From positions 1 through 64,000 of the forward strand of contig CAZCGA010000012.1 of NCBI GenBank assembly GCA_964498075.1: 64,000 bases of DNA, in the 5' to 3' direction. How positions within the stretch are numbered: position 1 is the stretch's first letter; every line of letters begins with the position of its first letter. The position numbers and the translations under genes are program-made. Shown piece after piece: positions 1 through 9,500 of the stretch. This DNA comes from CAZCGA01 sp964498075. Lineage in GTDB: Bacteria; Desulfobacterota; Binatia; HRBIN30. The notes beneath the pieces are model-generated. The model worked only from the letters and a program-made list of their open reading frames with translations, ran no database searches and had not been told where the DNA came from.

Positions 1-1
1 G

Positions 2-463
2 ATCGGCTGGAGCCTGGGCGGTGTGTACGCGCGCGAGCTGGCGCGTCGCTTCGCGTCCGACGTGCGCCAGGTGATCACCCTGGCGAGCCCCTTCCGCGAC
101 CTGGAGGCGACCAACGTCCCCCGCTTTGTGCAGGCGCGGCGCCAGCCGCATCCCGACGAGGCCGCCCTGCGCGCCCGGTTGCGGGCGCCGCTGCCCGTGC
201 CGGCGACGGCGATCTACAGCCGCACCGATGCGATTGCCGCGTGGCAAAGCTGCCGCGAGGACGAAGGCCCGTTCAGCCAGAACCTTGAAGTGGCAAGCAG
301 CCACCTCGGCATCGGCCATCATCCGGTGGTCCTGCTGACGATCGCAGAGCGTTTGGCGCAACCCGAGGGGGCGTGGAAGCCCTTCAAGCCACCCGCGGGA
401 TGGCGGTGGCCCTTGGTGCCGCGCACCGAAGACACGACCGCGGACCCTCCACGCAGCGGGTGA
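2..463 (+). CDS. alpha/beta hydrolase, C-terminal part (5' end outside window)
   Basis: The reading frame is open from the window edge and begins inside a GWSLGG nucleophile elbow (GxSxG) of the alpha/beta hydrolase fold, so the N-terminal half lies upstream. A late histidine in the segment SSHLGIGHHP fits the catalytic His position of lipase-like hydrolases. The gene ends 27 bp before a wax-ester-synthase-like gene, which suggests co-transcription and a lipid or ester substrate. The family is inferred from the elbow and the fold pattern; the exact substrate cannot be read. Confidence 0.75.
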   Translation: MGWSLGGVYARELARRFASDVRQVITLASPFRDLEATNVPRFVQARRQPHPDEAALRARLRAPLPVPATAIYSRTDAIAAWQSCREDEGPFSQNLEVASSHLGIGHHPVVLLTIAERLAQPEGAWKPFKPPAGWRWPLVPRTEDTTADPPRSG

Positions 464-490
464 TACCGCCTTGGGGAGAGGAGACCGACC

Positions 491-1996
491 ATGGCGTACT
501 CCCATTACGAACGACTGACCGCACTCGATGCCACTTTCCTCGAAGTCGAGGACCACAACGCCCACATGCACGTCGGCGCCGTCTCGCTGTTCGACGCCGC
601 GCCGCTCTCGGGCGCCGACGGTTTCGTCGACATGGACCGCATCCGGCGGGTCATCGAGGTCGGGCTCCACCGCGTGCCGCGCTACCAGCAGCGCCTGGCG
701 ACGATCCCGCTCTTCGGATATCCGGTGTGGGTCGACGACAACCACTTCAACCTGAACTATCACGTCCGCCATGTGCGCCTCCCCCGGCCGGGAAGCGAGC
801 GGCTGCTCAAACGGCTCGCGGGGCGGCTGATGTCGCAGCAGCTCGACCGCGGCAAGCCGCTGTGGGAGCTCTGGATCGTCGAGGGCGTGGAGGGGAACCG
901 CGTTGCCCTGATTACCAAGGCGCACCACTGCATGATGGACGGCGTCGGCAGCGTCGAGTTGTCGGCTGCCTTGATGCGGGCGACACCCGAGATCGAGCGC
1001 CGCCTCGACAACCCGCCGCGCTGGCTGCCACGCCCCGCGCCGACGCCGGCCGAGCTGCTGCGCGGCGAGCTGCAGCGGCGCGCGGCGGAGCCACTGGTGG
1101 CGCTCAGCGCGGCGCGGCGGGCCGTCAGTGATCCGCGCGGTACGCTCGCAGCATGGAGTGACGCGGTGCAAGGCGTCGGCGAGGCCATTGCGGCCGGGCT
1201 GCGCCCCGCATCGCCGACGCCGCTGAATATCGACATCGGGCCGCACCGCCGCTTCGACTGGCTCGAGATGAGCCTCGATGACGTGAAGGAGGTGAAGAAC
1301 CGCCTCGGTGGTACGGTGAACGATGTCGTCCTCGCCATCGTCTCGGGAGTGCTGCGGCACTTCCTCTACGGGCGCGGACTGCAGGTCGAGGACTTGGATT
1401 TCCGTGCCATGCTTCCGGTCAACGTACGGACCGACGAGCAGCACGAGCGCCTCGGCAACCGGGTGGCCATGATAGTGGTGCGGCTGCCGCTCGCCGAGCG
1501 CGACCCGCGCCAGCGCCTGCAGCGGGTGATCGAGGCGACCCGGGAGTTGAAGGGCTCGAAACAGGCGCTCGGGGTGAAGACGCTGGAGGAGGTCAGCGAC
1601 TGGACGTTCACGACGTTGTTCACTGCCTTCGCGCGTCTCGCAGCCAGGTCGCGGCCGTACAACATCGTCGTCACCAACGTTCCCGGCCCCCAGTTCACCT
1701 CATATTTTCTGGGCGCGCCCATGCGGGCGGTCTACCCGCTCGTGCCGCTGTACCGAAACCAAGCGCTGGGCATCGCGCTTTTCAGTTACGACGGCAGACT
1801 GTTCTGGGGTTTCAATGCGGACTGGGACGCTGTGCCCGACCTGCACGATCTGGTCGACGCCGTCGGGACGGAGTTCGAGTCGCTGCGCAGAGCGGCTGCC
1901 GAGACGCCGGTTCCCTCGCCGGGCGTGCGGCCAGGACCCGCGGCCAGGGGTGCGCGCCGGCGGAACGCTGCGCGGCGCAGGCGTAAAGCATCGTAG
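491..1996 (+). CDS. WS/DGAT family O-acyltransferase
   Basis: A 501-aa protein with the hallmark HHxxxDG active-site motif (His145-His146, Asp150-Gly151; HHCMMDG) of bifunctional wax ester synthase/acyl-CoA:diacylglycerol acyltransferases. These enzymes join acyl-CoA to alcohols or diacylglycerol to make neutral storage lipids at the inner membrane. The N-terminal pattern around residues 8-16 (LTALDATFL) and the C-terminal NVPGPQ segment near residue 396 are also typical, and the length is normal. The ATG has a good GGAGAGGAG ribosome site just upstream. It follows an alpha/beta hydrolase closely, consistent with a small lipid operon. Substrate choice is not visible. Confidence 0.92.
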   Translation: MAYSHYERLTALDATFLEVEDHNAHMHVGAVSLFDAAPLSGADGFVDMDRIRRVIEVGLHRVPRYQQRLATIPLFGYPVWVDDNHFNLNYHVRHVRLPRPGSERLLKRLAGRLMSQQLDRGKPLWELWIVEGVEGNRVALITKAHHCMMDGVGSVELSAALMRATPEIERRLDNPPRWLPRPAPTPAELLRGELQRRAAEPLVALSAARRAVSDPRGTLAAWSDAVQGVGEAIAAGLRPASPTPLNIDIGPHRRFDWLEMSLDDVKEVKNRLGGTVNDVVLAIVSGVLRHFLYGRGLQVEDLDFRAMLPVNVRTDEQHERLGNRVAMIVVRLPLAERDPRQRLQRVIEATRELKGSKQALGVKTLEEVSDWTFTTLFTAFARLAARSRPYNIVVTNVPGPQFTSYFLGAPMRAVYPLVPLYRNQALGIALFSYDGRLFWGFNADWDAVPDLHDLVDAVGTEFESLRRAAAETPVPSPGVRPGPAARGARRRNAARRRRKAS

Positions 1997-2024
1997 TGGT
2001 GGGCCGGACCACCGAGTCGGCGCT

Positions 2025-3260
2025 CTACGCGGGCGCCTCGTTGCTCGGCAGCTCGATGCGAAAGACCGTACCGCGCGGGGTCAGTGGCGCATACTCGATG
2101 CGCCCGCGGTGCGCCAGCACGATCTGGCGGGCGACGGCCAAGCCGATCCCGGAGCCGTTGGTCTTCGTGGTCTCGAAGAGACGAAACACCTCGACCGTTT
2201 CCGGAATGCCCGGACCCGTGTCGGTGACCGCAATCTGCACCGCTTGCGGCCCCGGCGTGACGTGCAAGCCGACCCGGCCGGGCCCCTGATCGATCGCTTC
2301 GATGGCGTTCTTCACCAGGTTGTCGAACACGCGGCGCAGCTTCTCCTCGTCCGCTCGCAGCGCCGGCATGTCCTGTGGGACCTCCACCGCGAGGGCGATC
2401 GCACGGGCGGCGGCCACCGGCCGCCAGAGATCGGCGACCTGGTGCAGGAGCCGCAGCAGGTCGACCGACTTCAGGTCGAGACGTTGCTCGCGCGAGAACT
2501 CCATGAACTCCTTCACCAGCGAGTCCAGACGGCTCACCTCGGAGAGGATGCGCGCGACCGGTTTGACGATGCCGCTGAGCGGCTGATCGGGTTCGCGTTC
2601 GGCGCGCCGGAGGATCAGCTGTGCCTGCATCGACACCCCGGCCAACGGGTTTCCCAGGTCGTGCACGATCTGCGCTGTGATGGCGCCGATGTCGGCAAGC
2701 CGTTCACGCTGCTGCGCCAGGCTCTGGAGCTCGCGCAGCTCCCCCTCCGCCCGCTTGCGCGCGGTGATGTCGCGAACGATTCCGGTGAACAGGCGGCGGT
2801 CACCGAGCCACACCTCGGCTACGGCAAGGTCCATCGGGAAGATCACACCGTCGTTGCGCAAGCCGAACACTTCGCGACCGATGCCGATGATTCGCCGCTC
2901 GCCGGTCGTCAGGTAGCGCGCCACAGAGTCATCGTGTTCGTCGCTGTACGGGGGCGGCATCAGGAGCTTGACGCTCTGCCCGATGATCTCCTCGGCCTTG
3001 TAACCGAACACCTGCTCGGCGGCCGGATTCAACGACTGGATGGTGCCCCGTTCATCAATCGTGATGATCCCGTCGACCGCGGTCTCCAGAATGGTACGGG
3101 CCTTGGTCTCGCTCTCGTGCAAGGCGACGAGCGCGTCGGAGAGCCGGTCGATAACCTCGTCGACCAAGGCAGGCTCACGAGACACGGCGCCGGCTTTTCG
3201 CAGCGCCGTCAGCTGCTGCCGCGCCGCTTCGAAGTGCTGGTCGAGGGCGTCCGGTTTCAT
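2025..3260 (-). CDS. soluble PAS-domain sensor histidine kinase
   Basis: A 411-aa protein: short coiled N-terminus, one PAS domain (about residues 55-170, with NPAAEQVFGY), a HisKA dimerisation helix with the H-box HDLGNPL, then a HATPase_c domain with N-box (NLVKNAIEAI), G1 (DTGPGIP) and G2 (GSGIGLAVA). No membrane segment, so it senses a cytoplasmic signal in a FixL/NtrB-like way; the PAS has no obvious heme histidine that I can assign. Start chosen at an ATG with family-like spacing; an in-frame ATG at 3311 would add 17 residues. No response regulator is adjacent. It is divergent from the ferredoxin oxidoreductase operon, so control of that operon is possible but only inferred. Confidence 0.9.
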   Translation of the reverse strand: MKPDALDQHFEAARQQLTALRKAGAVSREPALVDEVIDRLSDALVALHESETKARTILETAVDGIITIDERGTIQSLNPAAEQVFGYKAEEIIGQSVKLLMPPPYSDEHDDSVARYLTTGERRIIGIGREVFGLRNDGVIFPMDLAVAEVWLGDRRLFTGIVRDITARKRAEGELRELQSLAQQRERLADIGAITAQIVHDLGNPLAGVSMQAQLILRRAEREPDQPLSGIVKPVARILSEVSRLDSLVKEFMEFSREQRLDLKSVDLLRLLHQVADLWRPVAAARAIALAVEVPQDMPALRADEEKLRRVFDNLVKNAIEAIDQGPGRVGLHVTPGPQAVQIAVTDTGPGIPETVEVFRLFETTKTNGSGIGLAVARQIVLAHRGRIEYAPLTPRGTVFRIELPSNEAPA

Positions 3261-3518
3261 CGGTTGCGCCACCACCGCCGCGGTTGGAAGCGTCTGTCGA
3301 GTCCTTAGCATGCGCACGTGGAGGTGAGAAGCGAAGGCCCCGTTCCAATTCGTTGCCTTCTTAGGACCGGGAAAACACCCGTTCGTTTTGGCAACCGGTG
3401 AGAGCGGTGCCACGTCCCGGGTGTCGGTCGCGGCTCCGCGTCCGTGGCACACGGTTCGCTCCACTCGCCTCAATGCCCGCGGGGCTGCGGGTGGGTGAAG
3501 AGGAGGCCCTTGAACGCG

Positions 3519-4421
3519 ATGCTCCACCACTTCCGATTTCACGGCCGCGGTGGTGAGGGCGTCAAGCTCGCCAGTCGGATCATCAGTCGAGCCGCCTTCC
3601 TCACCGGGCTCACTGTGCAAGACTCTTCGCTCTATGGCGCGGAGCGCCGCGGCGCGCCGGTGGTTGCGTTTACCCGGGTCGGTGATGGCCCGATCGACGA
3701 ACGCGGGTACATTGAGACACCCGACGTGGTCGTGGTCATGGACGACTCCTTGCTCGATCGTCCTGAGGCGGCGGTGCTCGATGGGCTGGGGGACGCCAGC
3801 CTGCTGCTGGCCAACAGTGTCCTGGCGGCGTCGGCACTGCAGGTGCGATACGCGATCCCGGGGCATGTGGTCACGCTCGACCTCTCATCGATCGCGCTTG
3901 AGCTACTCGGCCATCACCTGCTGAGCGGACCGGTCGCCGGCTTCACTGCCAAGGTGGCCTCGGTGGCGCCGTGGGAGCGGCTCGCCGCCGCGCTCCGCAT
4001 CGAGCTGGCGGAGATCGGACTGGGCGCGGATCTCATCGACCGCAACCTCGAGGCGACGCGGTGCGCCTTTGATGGCGCTCCAACGGTGCACGTCTTCGGG
4101 GCGCGCTGCGAGCCGGCGCCGCGGGCCACAGCTGCGTTCGTCGTCCCGCTGCTGCCGGCGCGGTTCGCGGCCCCATCGATGAATGCCGGCGCCACTTCGG
4201 CCTTGCGCACCACGGAAGGATGGCGCGTGTACCGCCCGGTGATCGAGCGGGGCCGCTGTACGCGGTGCTTCATCTGTTTTGCGTTCTGCCCCGAGGGGGC
4301 GATCCAACTCGACACGCAGAACTATCCCCTGGTGGATTACGCACACTGCAAGGGTTGTCTGGTCTGCCTGTCCGAGTGCCCGCCGAACGCCATCCGGGAA
4401 GTGCGCGAGAGGGCCGCATGA
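3519..4421 (+). CDS. 2-oxoacid:ferredoxin oxidoreductase, fused gamma-delta subunit
   Basis: About 300 aa. Residues 1-180 match the gamma domain of pyruvate/2-oxoisovalerate ferredoxin oxidoreductase (start motif FRFHGRGGEGV, then a flavodoxin-like fold). The C-terminus is a delta-type ferredoxin with two classic [4Fe-4S] motifs, CTRCFICFAFCP and CKGCLVCLSECP. Gamma and delta are separate proteins in archaeal PORs; here they are one chain. An AGGAGG lies at 3501-3506; the ATG at 3519 is used, but a TTG at 3510 is a close alternative. The stop overlaps the next start (ATGA), so the three genes form an operon. Acts in the cytoplasm, passing electrons from oxoacid decarboxylation to ferredoxin. 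Confidence 0.9.
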   Translation: MLHHFRFHGRGGEGVKLASRIISRAAFLTGLTVQDSSLYGAERRGAPVVAFTRVGDGPIDERGYIETPDVVVVMDDSLLDRPEAAVLDGLGDASLLLANSVLAASALQVRYAIPGHVVTLDLSSIALELLGHHLLSGPVAGFTAKVASVAPWERLAAALRIELAEIGLGADLIDRNLEATRCAFDGAPTVHVFGARCEPAPRATAAFVVPLLPARFAAPSMNAGATSALRTTEGWRVYRPVIERGRCTRCFICFAFCPEGAIQLDTQNYPLVDYAHCKGCLVCLSECPPNAIREVRERAA

Positions 4422-5647
4422 CCCGCGAGTTGCTCACCGGCAACGCGGCGGCGGCGTGGGGGGCACGCCTGGCCGAGGTCGACTACGTTCCCGCCTACCC
4501 GATCACGCCGCAAACGGAGATCATCGAAGACCTGGCAGGGTGGGTCGCGCGCGGCGAGCTCACCGCGCGGATGGTCGCGATGGACTCGGAGCACGCCATG
4601 CTCACGGCGGCCGGCGCGGCGGCGGCGGTCGGGGCGCGGGTGTTCACCGCATCGTCGAGCCAGGGGCTGCTCTATGCCGCGGAGATGTTGTACACCGTCG
4701 CCGGTTGGCGCGTGCCGCTGGTGTTGGTCAACGTCTCACGCGCCGTGGCGGCGCCGATCACCCTCGAGCCCGACCACAACGACGTGCTGGCGGCGCGTGA
4801 CTGCGGCTTCCTACAGATCCACGCGGCATCGTGTCAGGAGGTGCTCGACTCCATCCTCATGGCGTATCGCCTCGCCGAGCATCCGGACGTGCTGCTGCCG
4901 GCGCTGGTGAACCTCGACGGCTTCTACCTGTCGTTCACGCGCGAGCCCGTCGAGGTGCCGGAAGCCGGTGCAGTGCGCGCCTTCCTCCCCGCCTACGAGC
5001 CGGCGCACGCGCGCTTCTCCGCCTCTCACGCGATGGCCCAAGGCGTTGCGGTGCTCGGTGGCAGCGCGTACACGTTCTTCAAGTATCAGATGCAACGGGC
5101 GGCCGAGGCGGCGCTGCCGCTCCACGCGGCGATCGCGGCCGAGTTCGGCGAGCGCTTTGGCCGCACCTACGGTGCGGTCGAGGCCTACCAGCTCGACGAC
5201 GCCGAGTGGGTGCTGGTCATGTCCAACTCCTTCAGCACGGTGGGCCGGGCCGAGGTGCGGCGGTTGCGTGCGCGCGGCGAGAAGGTCGGCCTGTTGCGGC
5301 TGCGTCTCATCCGGCCGTTCCCCCACACCGAGATCGCGCAGCAGCTCGCCGGCCGTCGCGCCGTTGCCGTGATCGATCAGAACCTCTCGATCGGCAAGGG
5401 CGGCATCTTGTTCGCCGAGGTGAAGAGCGCGCTGCCGACGTGCGCGGCGCCGCCGCTGGTGTCGTTCATCGGCGGCCTCGGCGGCCGCCGCTTTCGCAGC
5501 GATGATTTCGATCGGATGCTGGCGGCGCTGCACGAGGCGGAGAACAGCGGCGGCTCGGCGGAGCCGCAGCTGCTGTATACCGACACCGAGTATCGCCAGA
5601 TGCTCGACATGCTGCGCGTCGCGCGCGGCCATTCCGTCGAGGTGTGA
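4418..5647 (+). CDS. 2-oxoacid:ferredoxin oxidoreductase alpha subunit
   Basis: A 409-aa protein with the defining N-terminal motif YPITPQTEI of POR/KOR alpha subunits, followed by the pyrimidine-binding domain and the C-terminal transketolase-like domain. Together with the beta subunit it forms the thiamine-diphosphate active site that decarboxylates pyruvate or a branched 2-oxoacid and makes acyl-CoA. The start overlaps the upstream gamma-delta gene by 4 bp, and the beta gene begins one base after its stop. Pyruvate versus 2-oxoisovalerate cannot be decided from sequence alone. Confidence 0.92.
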   Translation: MTRELLTGNAAAAWGARLAEVDYVPAYPITPQTEIIEDLAGWVARGELTARMVAMDSEHAMLTAAGAAAAVGARVFTASSSQGLLYAAEMLYTVAGWRVPLVLVNVSRAVAAPITLEPDHNDVLAARDCGFLQIHAASCQEVLDSILMAYRLAEHPDVLLPALVNLDGFYLSFTREPVEVPEAGAVRAFLPAYEPAHARFSASHAMAQGVAVLGGSAYTFFKYQMQRAAEAALPLHAAIAAEFGERFGRTYGAVEAYQLDDAEWVLVMSNSFSTVGRAEVRRLRARGEKVGLLRLRLIRPFPHTEIAQQLAGRRAVAVIDQNLSIGKGGILFAEVKSALPTCAAPPLVSFIGGLGGRRFRSDDFDRMLAALHEAENSGGSAEPQLLYTDTEYRQMLDMLRVARGHSVEV

Positions 5648-5648
5648 C

Positions 5649-6599
5649 ATGTCAACTCGCCGGGAGATCTACAAGAGCATCAAGGAGATTCCACGCGAGG
5701 AGTATCTGGCCGGCGGCACCGGTTTGTGCGGCGGCTGCGGCGGGTTGCTGGCGCTGCGTCTATTTGCCAAGGCGCTGGGTCCGAACGTCGTGTACGTCAA
5801 TGCAGCGGGTTGCCTGACGCTGCTGGCCGTGTTCCCCTTCACGCCGTTTCAGTCGTCGTGGTTGTACACGGCCATGGCGTCGGCGCCGGCAGGTGCACAA
5901 GGCGTCCGCGACGCGCTCGACGTGCTGATCGCCAAGGGCAAGCTGCCGCGGGAAGAGGATCTGAAAGTGGTAGTGGTCACCGGCGACGGCGCCGCCAACG
6001 GCATCGGCCTGCAGGCGACGCTTGCCGCCATTCAGCGCGGCCTGGATTTCTACTACTTCTGTTACGACAACGAGGCGTTCGCCAACACCGGCTTCCAGAT
6101 GTCGCCGGCGTCGCCGCTGGCGTCGCGGACCGCGACCACGCCGAACGGCACGACGACACATAAGCAGGATCTCTTCGAGCTCTGGCGGGCAGCGCATCCG
6201 GCGTTCGTCGCCACCGTCTCGCCCGCCTATCCGCTCGACTTGATGGACAAGGTTGCGCGCGCCGCCCGCCTTACCGGACCGAAGCTGTTCATCGGCCTGG
6301 CGTCGTGTCCTCCGGGCTGGGGCATCGAGCCGGCGGAGTCGGTTGAGGTCGCGAAGCTCGCCGTCGACACCGGGATCTGGCCGCTCAAGGAAGTGCGCGA
6401 CGGGGCGGTCGTCCACACAGTCATTCCGCATCGCCTCCATCCCCTCGAGGAGTACCTGCGGCGCCAAGCCCGCTACCGCCATCTCTTCGAGCCACAGCGG
6501 TGTGATGCGATGCTCCGCCAGCTGCAGACCGAGGTCGACGCGTACTGGGTGCGCGTCCAAATGACCGATCACAAGCCGCCGCGTACGGCACGCGCGTAG
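5649..6599 (+). CDS. 2-oxoacid:ferredoxin oxidoreductase beta subunit
   Basis: A 316-aa thiamine-diphosphate-binding subunit. It has the N-terminal cluster motif GLCGGCGG, the ThDP/Mg motif starting TGDGAANGIG and running to the downstream Asn-rich YDNEAFANTG, and the late cysteine in LASCPPGW; these Cys residues match the [4Fe-4S] ligands of POR beta chains. Start is the ATG one base after the alpha stop. The last 31 bp overlap, tail to tail, the end of the large minus-strand secreted protein gene. Confidence 0.92.
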   Translation: MSTRREIYKSIKEIPREEYLAGGTGLCGGCGGLLALRLFAKALGPNVVYVNAAGCLTLLAVFPFTPFQSSWLYTAMASAPAGAQGVRDALDVLIAKGKLPREEDLKVVVVTGDGAANGIGLQATLAAIQRGLDFYYFCYDNEAFANTGFQMSPASPLASRTATTPNGTTTHKQDLFELWRAAHPAFVATVSPAYPLDLMDKVARAARLTGPKLFIGLASCPPGWGIEPAESVEVAKLAVDTGIWPLKEVRDGAVVHTVIPHRLHPLEEYLRRQARYRHLFEPQRCDAMLRQLQTEVDAYWVRVQMTDHKPPRTARA

Positions 6600-9500
6600 T
6601 AGTGGCTCGTCTTGGTGTTGGGGCCCACGTGTCCATTGTTGAAGACTACCTCCCACGCGATGGTCGGAAAGTAGGCGGTAGTAGACGACCAGTACTCGTC
6701 ATCGAGGCTAGACTGCTGCGTGCAACTGCACTCCGGCGTTGACGCCGCGCCATCCACGGTGCAGCCACCGTTGCCGCCGCTGTTCGTGCCACAGTTGGTG
6801 TTGAACGCGGCATCCACGCAGGGAGGCCCTACGCTGCACGGTTCCGGCGCCGCCAGAATGGTCTCCAACTCGTTCGGGCCGGAACCGTTCTGTCCGTCCT
6901 CCTTGGGTAGCCGCCAGTCGTGGTGCCCCGCAAAGCCGGCGCTGTTCAGCCCGGCGATGAACCCGGTAAAGGCATCGCCGTCCGCAGCCGTGCCCGTGCT
7001 GCTCCACTGATAGAGATTATCCTTGTCGTGCAGACCCCCGGCGTCGTCCTTCTTCTCCCACACCAGGCACGTCTGCCGGTCGGTGATCGTCCCGTTGCAG
7101 TTATCCACAAACCGCGGCGACGCGCTCGGCGCCGCGGTGCACGCCACGCATGTGCCGCCTATGAAGACCTTGGTGGGGGTCCCGTCTGTCCCCGCATCGC
7201 AGGTCGTGCCGTCGGGGTGGCTGGCGCACGGATTCGGGGTGTTCGTCGGGGTGTTCGTTGGTGTTTGTGTGGGTGTACGCGTTGGCGTGGCTGTAGGTGC
7301 GGGGTTGGAATTCGGGCATCCGTTCAATGCGGTCTGGATCTCATTGATGGTGATCTGCCCGTCGTGATTCGCATCGCCGGCCATACACGCCGAAAGTGGT
7401 GTGTAGCCCAGCGCAATGTTCACCATGGTGAGGATCTCATTGGTGGTGACTTGACCATCGCCGTCGCAGTCGCCAATGCAGGGGCACGGGACGATCCTCA
7501 CGGGTCCGTTCAGGATTCCGCTGAGGTCCATGCCGGTCGCGGTGCCACCGCCTCCGCTAAAGGCGTTGTTGTGCACGTCGACCTGCAAGGTATGCAGCCC
7601 CGGACCCGGGGTGAAGCCTAGGATGGTCGCCGGGGTCGTGAACCCGATAGTGGCCGGAAGCGTCGTGAGGGAGCCGCCGTCAAGGGAGACCGTTGCAGTG
7701 TTGTCCGCAAGAACCTGCACGAGCGGCGACGAGGCGAGCGGGCCGCACTGATCCCAACAGAGTTGGTACGAGTACAACCCGCCCGGGCAGTCGGTTGTGA
7801 GTGTGTTTGTGCACCCGGTATTCGCGGAGATCCACTGCGTGTTCGGCAACGTGGTCCAAGCACCGTTCGGTGCGATGACCGTGGCGGGGCCCGGAGACGA
7901 GAAGTTCGTCGTCCCCGGCGGCGCCGCGATCAGCGACCAAATCGGGTCGCTGCTCCCGATCGGCACCGCGTTCTGCCCGGTGGAAATGTTCACCGAGATC
8001 GGTGCGCCGCACGTTGGTGTGCCGGTTGGGCTGCTCGTCGCTGTCCGCGTCGGGGTGTCGGTGACCGTCACGGTCGGCGTCGATGTCGGTGTTCGCGTGC
8101 GCGTGGGAGTTGGCGTGGGCGTCGGCGGTGGAGTGGGCGTGTGGGTGGGAGTTGGTGTGGGAGTCGCCGTGAAGGTGGGCGTAGGAGCCTGGCAGGCGAC
8201 GATGGTCACCGATCCGTTCAAGACTCCGCTGAGGTCCATGCCGGTCGCGGTGCCACCGCCTCCGCTAAAGGGATTATTGTGCACGTCGACCTGCAAGGTA
8301 TGCATTCCCGGACCCGGGCTGAAGCCCAGGATGGTCGCCGGGGTCGTGAACCCGATAGTGGCCGGAAGCGTCGTGAGGGAGCCGCCGTCAAGGGAGACCG
8401 TTGCAGTGTTGTCCGCAAGAACCTGCACGAGCGGCGACGAGGCGAGCGGGCCGCACTGATCCCAACAGAGTTGGTACGAGTACAACCCGCCCGGGCAGTC
8501 GGTTGTGAGTGTGTTTGTGCACCCGGTATTCGCGGAGATCCACTGCGTGTTCGGCAACGTGGTCCAAGCACCGTTCGGTGCGATGACCGTGGCGGGGCCC
8601 GGAGACGAGAAGTTCGTCGTCCCCGGCGGCGCCGCGATCAGCGACCAAATCGGGTCGCTATTCCCGATCGGCACCGCGTTCTGCCCGGTGGCAATGTTCA
8701 CCAAGGTCGGTGCGCCGCACGTTGGGGTGCCGGTTGGGCTGCTCGTCACCGTGCGCGTCGGCGTATGCGTGCGCGTCGGTGTAAGGGTTGGGGTAGGCGA
8801 CGTCCTGCACTTGCCCGCCGAGCCCGCGTTGAAGATGTCTTGAATCTCCGGCTGCGCCAGCGCGCGGTTGAACAGCTCCAGTTCGTCGATCGCGATTTCA
8901 CATCGGCCGCCGGGGACCCGGATTTCGCCGATCCGCATGGGAAGCGTGTTGGTCACGGTTCCTGCCGGCGGCACGAAGGTTCCAGCTGAGAACCCGCTAA
9001 TGTAGAAGGTCCCCACCGCGGGAGCAGCTGTCCGATTAACCGTCACCGCAATGTGATACCACGGACCCGTATTCAGAAGAGGGTTTGCATTGGCCGTGAT
9101 CGAGCCGGTACTCGTAAAAGTTGCTGCATTGACCTGCAGCTTGAGGACGGCGTTGCCTGCGGGGGGCGGTTGATCAAGGTAGAACGAAAATCCCGTGTTC
9201 GTATTAGTATCTAATTTGTCCACAATTGGTGAGAGCCGCCCCGGGCCGCACCCCACGGGTCTCACCCAGGCGTCTATGGAGAAATCGTTGGGCCCGAAGT
9301 CGAGCTCGGCTTGCGGAGTGACTTCCACATAGTTGCCGGTGTAGAAGTACAGGGCTCCGGCGCCGACCAATCCCACAACCGGAGGAGGTCCACCAGACCC
9401 CACAGGCCCAGGCTGGGGCGTTCCCACATTGTTGAAGACGGAGCTTGGTGGGGGCGCGATATCATTGACCGCGGTAGCCCCTTGCTGCTCATCGAGCGGA

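Noticed and set aside
373..1131. Long plus-strand frame within the WS/DGAT gene
   Set aside because: Very Arg/Ala-rich shadow of the real gene in another frame, as is common in GC-rich DNA.
2025..3866. Longer minus-strand frame adding about 200 residues to the histidine kinase
   Set aside because: The extra part overlaps the oxidoreductase gene in antisense and has no domain; an ATG at 3260 or 3311 gives a normal kinase.
7780..8990. 400-residue plus-strand frame opposite the secreted protein
   Set aside because: Opposite-strand image of the duplicated domain; repeats arise from the real gene.
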